A stretch of 26,522 nt of DNA. It comes from JBMNFB01 sp050949085 (GTDB lineage Bacteria > Bacillota > UBA994 > UBA5500). A model generated the notes under the pieces. That model had not been told where the DNA came from. It did not search any database and saw only the letters and a list, made by a program, of their open reading frames with translations. The position numbers and the translations under genes were made by a program. The DNA lies in contig JBMNFB010000007.1 in assembly GCA_050949085.1 (NCBI GenBank), positions 1-26,522 on the forward strand, in the 5' to 3' direction. Shown here piece by piece: positions 9,773-16,940 of the stretch. How positions within the stretch are numbered: the first letter of the stretch is position 1; each line of letters begins with the position of its first letter.

Positions 9773-10845
9773 TAGTGGCCGAGCTGATGCAGCGGCGGCT
9801 CTTGCCCCTCAGGGAGAGGAGAGACGTAAGACTGGCCTTTGGTGTCCTGCTTGAGGCCCTGCTTAGCCGGTTCGATCAGCTCCGGCTGCTGCAGGAACCT
9901 GAGAGCGGACAGGCCGAGTACCTTGGCTGCCACCAACATGCCTTTGTGGCCGATGCTCATGCCGCTGCAAGCGGCGTACTGCCAGGAATGGCCGGGAGTG
10001 CCGATGGCATTGGTGGCCACCGTGAATTGGGCAGTAGGGGTGACCCAACTGACGTCGCCGACGTCGGTGGACCCGGCACTAACTTGGCCCTTTTCCAGCT
10101 TATCGGACACGAAATCCATCAGGTATTTGCCTGCCAAATCGACCCCGTGACGCTCCTTGAGCTGGGCGATGGCCTTCTGGTAATGCCCGGAGGGATAGCT
10201 CTCGGCCAGCTTCTCGGCGAACTCTTGGTCTTCTTGGCTGAACTGGGGCGCACCCACCGCTTGCATCGACTCCAATAATACCTCGCCGACTACGTCATTA
10301 TGCAGGGTGTTGTGGCAGCCGCTGAGCAGCTGCACATCGAAACTGGTCTCGGTCATCAAGGCGGCACCTTCGGCGATCTTGTTCAGGCGGACGAAGATCT
10401 CTTCGACCAGATTGCGCTTAGGTGCCCTCACGTAATACCAAACCTAGGCGATAGGAGGAACCACGTTCGGCTCACCACCCCCGTTGGTGATCACGTAGTG
10501 GATGCGTGCGTCGGTAGAGACGTGCTCGCGCAGGTAGTTGGCACCGACGTTCATCAACTCCACGGCGTCCAGAGCACTGCGCCCGTTTTCGGGGTCACCA
10601 GCCGCATGCGAAGAGCGCCCATGGAAAGTGAACTTGGCCGAGTTCATCGCCAAGGAGCTGGCCGACCAGAGGACATTGTCGGTGCCCGGATGCCAGGTCA
10701 TAGAAATATCCACATCATCGAACAATCCGTCGCGCACCATGAACACCTTGCCCACCAGGGTTTCTTCTGCCGGGCATCCGTAATAGCGAACGGTCCCCTG
10801 CAAGTTATGCTTGACCATGGCCTCCTTGGCGGCGATCGCGTCGCC
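9772..10845 (-). pseudogene. AbgB-like M20 amidohydrolase, 5' end missing and interrupted by TAG
   Basis: Minus-strand sequence from about 10840 matches the family of aminobenzoyl-glutamate hydrolase subunit B and related M20 amidohydrolases: GTVRYYGCPAEE, VFMVRDGLFDDVD, TWHPG, FHGRSSHAAGDPENGRSALDAVELMN, then NVVPPIA, a TAG at 10446-10444, and in the same frame VWYYVRAPKRN continuing to DVGDVSWVTPTAQF and GTPGHSWQYAACSG. Family members are usually about 450-480 aa with an N-terminal metal-binding HGCGHN-type motif, which is absent here because the 5' end is replaced by a GNAT gene. A K or E codon to TAG change is the simplest origin of the stop. The product is probably inactive. The segment after TAG is open for about 220 codons, so the lesion looks recent. 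Confidence 0.75.
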
Positions 10846-11496
10846 CACCAGCGCGCCCACAGTGCAGTCGCCATCCCCCTCGATGTTGATATCGGCCACC
10901 GCGGCCGGGGGAGCGGCGGCCAGCACCCGCAGACAGCCCTTGGCTCTGGCCTGCTGCAGCGCGCTCAGGCTGAGGTCGTGGGTCTCCCAGTCGCTATGCC
11001 AGTATCGCTCTCCCTGGGATTCGGCCAGGCGCAGGAGCAGGGGCAGCTCCGCTGCGGTCGGTTCTCGCAGCTCTGGCCCCTGATCAGACAGATCCGATTT
11101 GGCCAGCTCATACCAGTGCTGCACCTTTTCAAAGCCGAGGCGGGCCGTCATCCTCAGCGATGGTGTGTTATCAGCGTCCACCAGCAGGCGGGCCAGCTGG
11201 CGGCCGTGGGCTCTGGCTTCCCTCAGGCAGGCCTGCCCAAGGGCAGTGCCAATACCCAGGCGGCGCGCATCCGGGTCGACGCGCAGGGCCTGATGCCAGG
11301 AAACCCGTTCATTTAGCCAATGGATATAGGCGATGCCCACGAGTCTGCCCTCGTGCAGGGCCACCAGCGGCACGCCCCCTGCCGCGTCCTCCACCCATTC
11401 GTCCCAGCAATAGTGAATGTAGTCGTCTTCCCAGACGCGGCTGATAAGTTCCAGTACCGCAGGCCGGTCGGCCGGGTTTGCCCTCCTGATCTCCAT
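10444..11496 (-). CDS. GNAT acetyltransferase fused in frame to an AbgB fragment
   Basis: The ATG at 11496 (MEIRRANPADRPAV) has GGAGGGG seven bases upstream; the open frame extends further 5' but without support. Residues 1 to about 145 form a GNAT acetyl-CoA-dependent N-acetyltransferase domain, with the acetyl-CoA loop in LRVDPDARRLGIGTALGQACL and the C-terminal NTPSLRMTARLGFEKV. Residues of about 150-220 look like the start of a second GNAT unit (LREPTAAELPLLLRLAES and later DGDCTVGALV). The frame then changes identity, near 10830-10845, to the middle of an M20 amidohydrolase and stops at the TAG at 10444. The first GNAT domain may still work; its substrate cannot be predicted. The fusion is not a known domain architecture to me and is probably a deletion or assembly junction. 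Confidence 0.65.
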   Translation of the reverse strand: MEIRRANPADRPAVLELISRVWEDDYIHYCWDEWVEDAAGGVPLVALHEGRLVGIAYIHWLNERVSWHQALRVDPDARRLGIGTALGQACLREARAHGRQLARLLVDADNTPSLRMTARLGFEKVQHWYELAKSDLSDQGPELREPTAAELPLLLRLAESQGERYWHSDWETHDLSLSALQQARAKGCLRVLAAAPPAAVADINIEGDGDCTVGALVGDAIAAKEAMVKHNLQGTVRYYGCPAEETLVGKVFMVRDGLFDDVDISMTWHPGTDNVLWSASSLAMNSAKFTFHGRSSHAAGDPENGRSALDAVELMNVGANYLREHVSTDARIHYVITNGGGEPNVVPPIA

Positions 11497-11577
11497 CTTC
11501 ATCCCCTCCAAAGACAATGCACAGATGCTGTAATAGCTAGTTTGCCACGCCGCATTCAATTCCTGCAGCTGTGCCGG

Positions 11578-11635
11578 GAATGAAAAACGCGAGCGGCAAG
11601 TCATACTAAGCCAGAGGAAGTGTCTCTTCCTCTGG
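11578..11635 (+). promoter_or_regulatory. Possible sigma-G promoter and leader hairpin of the spore protein gene
   Basis: CATACTA at 11602-11608 matches the -10 consensus of the forespore sigma factors (CATWHTA). GAATGA at 11578-11583, 18 bp upstream, fits a -35. A perfect 10-bp hairpin, CCAGAGGAAG (11611-11620) with CTTCCTCTGG (11626-11635), would lie at the very 5' end of the transcript, just before the AAGGAGG at 11636. The promoter assignment is inferred from the motif and from the spore gene it precedes. Confidence 0.5.
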
Positions 11636-11652
11636 AAGGAGGTTTGTCAAGC

Positions 11653-11904
11653 GTGGCCAACCAACGCAGACGGCGACCGTTACTTCCACAGGCCGAATCG
11701 GCCTTGGAGCGACTGAAGTATGAGACTGCAGAAGAACTGGGACTTGCCGATGATATCGAAGAACGCGGTTGGGGCGAGATGACTACCCGTGAGGTCGGAA
11801 CGATCGGCGGGAACATGGTCCGGAAGATGATCCGGTTCGCCGAGTCGGAGATGGAAGCAAGGGACGGCAAAATCGACATGCCAGAGCAGTCGCGCCGAGG
11901 CTGA
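11653..11904 (+). CDS. Alpha/beta-type small acid-soluble spore protein
   Basis: 83 aa from the GTG at 11653, which sits 10 bases after AAGGAGG. Two family hallmarks are present: ALERLKYETAEELGL, matching the conserved segment with the germination-protease (GPR) site, and MTTREVGTIGGNMVRKMI, matching the C-terminal signature. These proteins coat and protect DNA in the dormant spore and are degraded on germination. The N-terminus (NQRRRRPLLPQAE) is typical. The Asp/Glu-rich insert between the motifs (DDIEERGWGE) and the charged C-terminal tail of about 20 residues are slightly unusual. The gene is monocistronic, with its own terminator and a possible sigma-G promoter. It is the best evidence here that the host forms endospores. 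Confidence 0.9.
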   Translation: MANQRRRRPLLPQAESALERLKYETAEELGLADDIEERGWGEMTTREVGTIGGNMVRKMIRFAESEMEARDGKIDMPEQSRRG

Positions 11905-11910
11905 CGGCAG

Positions 11911-11948
11911 CAGAGGGGGCAGGCAGCGATCTGCCTCTTCTGTTTTTC
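11911..11948 (+). terminator. Terminator of the spore protein gene
   Basis: A 12-bp stem with two G-U pairs (CAGAGGGGGCAG at 11911-11922; CTGCCTCTTCTG at 11931-11942) is followed directly by TTTTT. Confidence 0.75.
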
Positions 11949-12048
11949 TCCATCTTACGGCAGGACATTGCCCGGGCAATGGCGAAACGTCAGGCATGAA
12001 GGCGAACTGCACGCAACCCAGAAAGCTTTTCAGGAGGAGTGGTGACAG

Positions 12049-13455
12049 GTGGAGCTGTTGCAGCAGCTGCTGCGCTGGCTGGAGTCGAATGGGGAAACAG
12101 GTTTTGTAGTGGGCGGGGCGGTGCGTGATCGCCTTCTGGGCATTGCCCCGGAAGAGCTGGACCTGGCGCTGACCTGCTCTCCCCGTGCCATTCCCGTCGG
12201 TTTCTGGCGGGAGCAGGGCTGCACTGGCTACTGGCTGGACGAAAAGCGCGAGATGCTGCGCATAACCACGGCGCAGGGTGAACGGCTAGACCTGTCCCAA
12301 CTGCAGGGCAAGCTGGAGGAAGACCTCAGGCAGCGCGATTTTACCTGCAATGCGCTGGCCTGCCCGGTGGCGGCCTGGCTGAGTGGTGAACTGCAGCTAA
12401 CCGATCCGCTGGGTGGCGAAGCAGACCTGAGGCAGGGCCGCCTGCGGCCCGCCTCTCCTGATGCGCTGCTCAGGGACCCGGTACGCGTGCTGCGGGGAGT
12501 GCGCCTGCTGATCAGCCGCGATCTGAGCTTTGATGACGCGATGGCGAAGCAGCTCAAGCAGGCCGCCAGGAATGTGGCCGACGCACCGCCCGAGCGCATC
12601 TCGCAGGAGTTGGGGAAGATTCTGCTGGATGACGAGGCTGCGCTGGGCGTGACCTATCTGAACAGCCTCGGCGTCACCGAGGTGCTGCTGCCCGAGGCCA
12701 GTGCCATGCAGGGGGTGACGCAGAACCAGTACCATTCGTTTGCGGTGGACGACCACAGCCTGCGCGCCTTCGCAGCCTTTACGGAGATCGTACAGCAGGG
12801 AAAGTATATCCCGCCAGCTGTCCGGTCGGCGGCCCTGGATTATTGGGCGGCGCTGCCGCAGCCGCTTCAGGTTGCCACCATGCTGGGCGCCTGGCTGCAC
12901 GATATCGGCAAACCGCCGACGCGTGCCATCCGCAAGGGAAGGGTCACCTTCTACGGGCACGAGCAGGTCGGTGCCCAGATGATCGGCGAAGTCGCGCGAC
13001 GCCTGCGGCTGAGCAATGAGCAGGCCGAGCTGATGCGCACGTTTATTAAGTATCATATGTATCCGCTGCAGCTGTGGCGCAGCGGGCATCTGGATGACCG
13101 CCTGATCCACCGCCTCTATCGGCGCACCGGGCGCTGGGGAGTGCTGATCGTGCTCTTCACCCTGGCCGACCATCTGGCCAAGGGGGAGGATGTGGAGGGG
13201 AGCGACACTTTTGTCGAGCATCAGCAGGTGGTGGAGCGCATGCTCCACGCCTACTTCTCCCAGCATGACCAGGTGATCGCACCCAGACCGCTGCTGAGCG
13301 GCGACGAGATCGCAGCGGCAGTCGGTCGCCCAGTCGGCCCCTGGCTGCGGCAGGCGAAGGCGCTGCTGCTGGAAGCCCAGGCGGGCGGGCAGGTGCAGAG
13401 CAGGGAGGAGGCGCAGGAGTTCGTGCGGCGGCAGGAGTATCGGCAGCAGACGTGA
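12049..13455 (+). CDS. cca: CCA tRNA nucleotidyltransferase with HD domain
   Basis: 468 aa from the GTG at 12049, with AGGAGG 11 bases upstream. It belongs to the class II nucleotidyltransferase family that adds or repairs the 3' CCA end of tRNAs (poly(A) polymerase relatives). Seen in order: VVGGAVRDRLLG (residues 20-31), the active-site region ELDLAL (36-41), RLDLSQLQG, RQRDFTCNALA (the RRDF-NA motif), and DALLRDPVRVLRGVRL. A C-terminal HD phosphohydrolase-type domain carries LGAWLHDIGKPPT (H284, D285) and a later FTLADHLAKG. The usual catalytic pair is D-x-D; here the first position is Glu (E36-x-D38). Bases 13006-13093 inside the HD domain recur exactly at 21121-21208. The gene is intact and of normal length. 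Confidence 0.9.
   Translation: MELLQQLLRWLESNGETGFVVGGAVRDRLLGIAPEELDLALTCSPRAIPVGFWREQGCTGYWLDEKREMLRITTAQGERLDLSQLQGKLEEDLRQRDFTCNALACPVAAWLSGELQLTDPLGGEADLRQGRLRPASPDALLRDPVRVLRGVRLLISRDLSFDDAMAKQLKQAARNVADAPPERISQELGKILLDDEAALGVTYLNSLGVTEVLLPEASAMQGVTQNQYHSFAVDDHSLRAFAAFTEIVQQGKYIPPAVRSAALDYWAALPQPLQVATMLGAWLHDIGKPPTRAIRKGRVTFYGHEQVGAQMIGEVARRLRLSNEQAELMRTFIKYHMYPLQLWRSGHLDDRLIHRLYRRTGRWGVLIVLFTLADHLAKGEDVEGSDTFVEHQQVVERMLHAYFSQHDQVIAPRPLLSGDEIAAAVGRPVGPWLRQAKALLLEAQAGGQVQSREEAQEFVRRQEYRQQT
13006..13093 (+). repeat. 88-bp exact repeat, parental copy inside cca
   Basis: This segment encodes the HD-domain stretch from RLSNEQAELMRTF to RSGHL in cca and is identical, in the same orientation, to 21121-21208. 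Here it is in frame within an intact conserved gene, so this is the source copy. Confidence 0.9.
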
Positions 13456-13631
13456 TATATCATGCCCAGGCAGTGGAGCTTACGAGCGGGGTGGCACCGG
13501 ATAGCCGTGCTCTTGAACGCAGTAACGAAGGGTTTCCCTCTGTATTGGAAGGGAGCACCATCACCGTCGTTAACGTCCAATATTTAGCAAAGGCTTCCTC
13601 GAGCGCGGGGGAAAGGGGTGACGGGAAGTGA
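13452..13631 (+). CDS. Possible small ORF overlapping cca and the lipoprotein gene
   Basis: A 59-codon frame starts at a GTG that overlaps the cca stop (GTGA, 13452-13455). It ends in a TGA that overlaps the GTG of the next gene (GTGA, 13628-13631). A weak AGGAG lies about 14 bases before the start. The product would begin MIYHAQAVELTSGVAPDS and end near AGERGDGK; I recognise no family and see no membrane segment. The double overlap resembles translational coupling, but an open frame of this length can occur by chance at this GC content. Confidence 0.35.
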   Translation: MIYHAQAVELTSGVAPDSRALERSNEGFPSVLEGSTITVVNVQYLAKASSSAGERGDGK

Positions 13632-14386
13632 AGCGGACGCTGTCTATGTTGGGTCTGCTGTTTTGTGTTTGCCTGGTCGGCTGCCAGCGCCCGGCGGTTG
13701 AAGCCGAACCCTTCGATTATGCCCGGATAGACGACATCTGTCGTGAATACGGGTACCCAGAGGGCGACGGTGTGATTCTGGAGACGGGCGAAGGCGAGAC
13801 CAAGCTCCTGCTCTATCATCATCAGATAGCATCGGCTGACCAGCTAACCGCCTCGCTGGTGACGGTGGCTGGCAATGGAGCAGTGATCTGGGAAGAGAAG
13901 GTGGCCTGGCCGGATGAACTGCTGGGGCACGGCCTGAGCATCAAGGCAGTGGGCGAAAGGCATCTGCTGGGGTACCGGACGCGAGTGGATGACACGCAGA
14001 AAAAGAGATATGCCGATCTGTTTGTAGTTGAGACAGCCAGGGCCGATCTGCAGGGCATCAGGTTTCTGCAGTCCTTTGAGCAGAATTACGACCCAAGCGA
14101 GGGGATTGTGGCCCAGGCCGAGATTCCAGCTATCATCGATTGCACCGTGAATATCGTGGGTGACTATATTGTCTATGAGGATGTCGACGAGTATTGGAAG
14201 GTACAGGACATGACCAGCGGCAGGGTATTCGCCAGCGCGGAGAATAATTGTCGCACCGCTGAGATCGAGCCGGACTACCAGCTGGTCGACGGCTACATCT
14301 ATGTGCTGAAATACAAACAGGATGGATCCATCCTCGCCTTCAATCTGGAGAGCAAGTCGTTCGAAAGACTCCCGCCTGCTCGCTAA
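13628..14386 (+). CDS. Putative lipoprotein of unknown function
   Basis: 252 aa from a GTG at 13628; GGGAAAGGGGTGACGGG upstream supplies the ribosome site. The N-terminus MKRTLSMLGLLFCVCLVGC is a lipoprotein signal with lipobox LVGC, so the mature protein should be anchored by Cys19. The rest is a beta-rich extracytoplasmic domain (for example LLLYHHQIASADQLTASLVTV, GDYIVYEDVDEYW, YIYVLKYKQDGSILAFNLES) that alternates strands in a way reminiscent of a propeller-like fold. I do not recognise the family. It follows cca on the same strand and may be cotranscribed. Confidence 0.75.
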   Translation: MKRTLSMLGLLFCVCLVGCQRPAVEAEPFDYARIDDICREYGYPEGDGVILETGEGETKLLLYHHQIASADQLTASLVTVAGNGAVIWEEKVAWPDELLGHGLSIKAVGERHLLGYRTRVDDTQKKRYADLFVVETARADLQGIRFLQSFEQNYDPSEGIVAQAEIPAIIDCTVNIVGDYIVYEDVDEYWKVQDMTSGRVFASAENNCRTAEIEPDYQLVDGYIYVLKYKQDGSILAFNLESKSFERLPPAR

Positions 14387-14401
14387 ATAACCGGAAAAGA
14401 T

Positions 14402-14554
14402 AGGGGCTGTCGCAATAATTGTCTCCTGACGCCTCCGGTTCGTTGAGATGCATTGCTGCTCCCCGTCTCGTTTCACTTGATACCCTAATTCTGGAGACAT
14501 CGATGCGCCAGGAGGGGTGATGCCCTGGCTGAGGCAATCGACAGCCCCTTTTTT
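14402..14554 (+). ncRNA. Candidate structured RNA or MITE closed by an 11-bp stem
   Basis: AGGGGCTGTCG (14402-14412) pairs with CGACAGCCCCT (14539-14549), which is followed by a T6 run (14549-14554). Inside are TGTCTCC (14420-14426) with GGAGACA (14493-14499), a hairpin GAGATG (14445-14450)/CGTCTC (14464-14469) with one G-U pair, and a hairpin GCCAGG (14507-14512)/CCTGGC (14524-14529). All four helices are mutually compatible and form a branched fold ending in a terminator-like T run on the plus strand. The alternative is a 148-bp MITE, since GGGGCTGTCG resembles terminal repeats of some insertion sequences; no target duplication is visible. It fills most of the 320-bp gap after the lipoprotein gene. 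Confidence 0.45.
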
Positions 14555-14705
14555 GCTCCTAGGCGTTTCTTCCCTGGTTGATTCCGTTACGACCTTCTGC
14601 CAGCAGCGCCTTCCCAACCCCCTGCTAGCAGGATTAAGCATCGACAGCGAAGAATCTCCCCTCTGGGCCTGATGGCCAGATATGGGTAGGAGGGTGGGGA
14701 AGTTA

Positions 14706-15566
14706 GTGCATGCTCAGAAGTCCGGCTGGCAACGGCGGATTTTTCTGCTCTGTTGGCTTATTTCTGCCGGATGAACATCTCAGTGGCACTGCCTGCCATT
14801 GGGGCGCAACTGGGCTGAGCAAGGCCAGCCTGGGAATCATCGGCAGCAGCTTCTTCTGGACCTATGCCCCTGGCCAGGTCACCAATGGATTTCTTGGCGA
14901 CCGGGTTAGCAGCCGCTGGTTTATCGGGTTGGGCTTAGTCTCGTCTGCCCTGCTCAACCTCTGGTTTGGTTTCGCCAGAACTCTGCCACTGGCTCTGCGC
15001 CTTCTGGCTGCCTGGCGCAAGGGATTATCAAGGAAGGCATCAACCTCTGGGGGCCGACCATTCTTTCCGAGATCCCTGGGCTGGGGGCCGCCGCTGTCAC
15101 CCTGCCCAGCCTGCTGATTCCCACCATGAATCTCGCCGGCATCTCCCTTTCTGGCTGGGTAACCAGAGCCTGCCGGGGCGAAGAGCGCTCGGCCATCGCT
15201 ATCCTGCTGGCTGCTTGCGGGCTGACGTCCACTGGTCTGGCCTTTGTCAGGGGAAGCCTTCTGGGCAGTGCCCCATTGTTGGCACTGGCGTCCTGCCTTG
15301 TCTATGGAGCGAATACCCTGCTCCTGACTGTGATCCCCCTGCGGTTTCGGCGTTATGGTTTGACCTCCACCGTCGCTGGCGTGCTGGATGCTGCCGCTTA
15401 TCTTGGAGCGGCTGCTTCCGGCGTGCTGAATGGCTGGCTGGCAGATGGCGGCGGATGGGGACGGGTAGCCCTGACCTGGGCTCTCGTCGGGCTGTCGGCC
15501 GCTGCGCTGCTGCAGCTAGATCGGCGATCGCGGGCCAGGGCGACTCTTCGCCCTACGCCGCTCTGA
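14706..15566 (+). pseudogene. MFS organic-phosphate-type (GlpT-like) transporter remnant
   Basis: A GTG at 14706 after AGGAGGGTGGGG begins HAQKSGWQRRIFLLCWLI. The reading frame then shifts to YFCRMNISVALPAIGAQLG and again to LSKASLGIIGSSFFWTYAPGQVTNGFLGDRVSSRWFIGLG. These are TM1 to TM3/4 of an MFS carrier resembling the GlpT/UhpT group. After LARTLPL-like sequence near 15000 the match jumps to GIIKEGINLWGPTILSEIPGLG, which belongs at the start of the second half. The frame from 15126 then runs cleanly through the last TMs (RFRRYGLTSTVAGVLDAAAYLG). So there are at least three frame changes and an internal loss of roughly TM5-6. A short inverted repeat (TGCGCC/GGCGCA, 14997-15019) marks the deletion point. 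The gene is non-functional. Confidence 0.8.
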
Positions 15567-15582
15567 TACTTGCATGGCCAAA

Positions 15583-15612
15583 GGGCTCCTCGTCGGAGGA
15601 GCCCCTGTTTCA
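15583..15612. terminator. Terminator between the convergent MFS remnant and thrC
   Basis: Stem GGGCTCCT (15583-15590) with AGGAGCCC (15597-15604), loop CGTCGG; T-rich flank CTGTTT on the plus side. It lies between two genes pointing at each other and may serve both. Confidence 0.6.
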
Positions 15613-15666
15613 TCCGTTATTCTCCCGCTTCCGGCAGGAATGCCACTGCCGTCCGACCAGCCTCGC

Positions 15667-16788
15667 CTATTCGCTGAGGTGGGCCAGGATCTTATCGGTT
15701 GCTTTCAGGCCCATGCCCGTCAGTTCAACGACAACGCGTTCTCCCGGGCTGATAAGCCCTTGCTTCAGCAGATGTTTGACTGCGGCAGGGGCCGCGCCGG
15801 AGGTCGGCTCAACATAGATGCCCCTGTTGGCAAGAATCTCTATCGCTTGCCAGATCTCCTCGTCATTGACAGTGATGGCGACGCCGTTGCTGGCGTAGAT
15901 GGCCTGCAGGATATCCCTGCCCTTGACCGGCCGGGAGATGGAGATGCCTTCGGCCACGGTCTCCAGTTTGGTAATGGCGGGAATATCGTCCAGCTGCTGT
16001 TTCCAGGCCTGATAGACCGGAGCGCAGTTTTCTGCCTGCACTGCCGCCAGCCGGGGCAACTTATCGATTATGCCGGCCTGCAGCAGATCACTGAAGCCCT
16101 GGTAGATTCCTAACACCAGGCTGCCGCCTCCCACCGGTGCCACCACCCAATCTGGAGCTTGCCAGCCCAGCTGCTCGCAAATCTCATAGGCCAGCGTCTT
16201 CAGACCGGCCACAAAATAGGGGCTCCAGTTGTGGCTGGCGTAGAAGGTCTCTTCAGCAGCCTGCAACACCGCTTTGGTGGTGTCCTCTCGCGTGCCAGGC
16301 ACCTTGACCAGACTGGCGCCGTAGAGGCCAATCTGGGCCGTCTTGCCCAGGGATGTGTAGGCCGGGACGTAGATGCTGCTCCTGATGCCAGCCCGACTCG
16401 TGTAGGCAGCGACGGACGCGCCGGCATTGCCGGATGAATCCTCAACGACCCGGTCGATGCCCCATTCCTTCAGTTTGCTGACCATCACACTGCTCCCTCT
16501 GTCCTTGAAGGAGCCGGTGGGGCAGAGCTGGTCCATCTTCAGATAGACCGGCTGCTCAAAGAGGGTGTCAGCGAGCAGGGGCGTAAAGCCTTCTCCCAGG
16601 GAGACGATATTCTGCTGATCCTCGATGCAGAGGGCCTCATGGTAGCGCCAGATGGTAGGGGGGCGGTTGGCCAGTTCCTCAGGGTCAAAGATTCCCTCGG
16701 TTCTAAGCGTCAGATAGGAACCGCATTCGCAGCGCCAACGCGGCTGGTTTACAGGATAAGTCTGGTTACACTGAGTACAAAAGAGCAT
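15667..16788 (-). CDS. thrC: Threonine synthase (PLP-dependent)
   Basis: 373 aa; the ATG at 16788 has GGAGGTGAT upstream. It converts O-phospho-L-homoserine to threonine using pyridoxal phosphate. An N-terminal zinc-ribbon-like piece (C4, C7, C20, C22) is typical of one branch of the family. The PLP lysine is K95 in TGSFKDRG, the phosphate-binding loop is DSSGNAGAS, and the cofactor-binding glycine loop is APVGGGSLVLG. The C-terminal VEPTSGAAPAAV and VVELTGMGLKATD are conserved. It stands alone, without other threonine-pathway genes beside it, and is divergent from pyk. A related PLP lyase with a different substrate cannot be excluded, but the sequence fits threonine synthase well. Confidence 0.85.
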   Translation of the reverse strand: MLFCTQCNQTYPVNQPRWRCECGSYLTLRTEGIFDPEELANRPPTIWRYHEALCIEDQQNIVSLGEGFTPLLADTLFEQPVYLKMDQLCPTGSFKDRGSSVMVSKLKEWGIDRVVEDSSGNAGASVAAYTSRAGIRSSIYVPAYTSLGKTAQIGLYGASLVKVPGTREDTTKAVLQAAEETFYASHNWSPYFVAGLKTLAYEICEQLGWQAPDWVVAPVGGGSLVLGIYQGFSDLLQAGIIDKLPRLAAVQAENCAPVYQAWKQQLDDIPAITKLETVAEGISISRPVKGRDILQAIYASNGVAITVNDEEIWQAIEILANRGIYVEPTSGAAPAAVKHLLKQGLISPGERVVVELTGMGLKATDKILAHLSE

Positions 16789-16940
16789 CTATATCACCTC
16801 CGTAATACGAGTGTATGCGAAAATTACGTCAGGCTCAATACGGTCAGGCCATTTTTTCGAGGGTTTATTTGCGCCGCAGATCTGGCAGGATATTCGCGAC
16901 ACCGAAGCTAAATCCTCTAGTATAAGGACGGTGAGAGACC

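Noticed and set aside
10444..10446. TAG as a pyrrolysine codon
   Set aside because: The gene has already lost its 5' end, M20 enzymes are not known pyrrolysine proteins, and no pyl gene is visible in the window. A nonsense mutation is simpler.
10300..11316. 338-codon plus-strand open frame
   Set aside because: It lies antisense to the GNAT/AbgB sequence, is rich in His, Arg and Gln as expected for an antisense shadow of GC-rich coding DNA, and matches no family.
12397..13266. 289-codon minus-strand open frame inside cca
   Set aside because: Antisense shadow of a well-conserved enzyme; no ribosome site and no family match.
13488..13500. T-box-like sequence GGGGTGGCACCGG with nearby GAGC/GCTC pairing
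   Set aside because: The core matches the T-box consensus only partly. The required stem I and specifier region would lie within the cca coding sequence, and there is no T run after the putative terminator or an aminoacyl-tRNA synthetase downstream.
13844..14641. 265-codon minus-strand open frame
   Set aside because: Antisense to the lipoprotein gene and to the structured intergenic element; no recognisable domain.
16921..16926. TATAAG as the -10 box of pyk
   Set aside because: It is so close to the TTG start that the transcript would begin inside the ribosome-binding site, and no -35 is visible.
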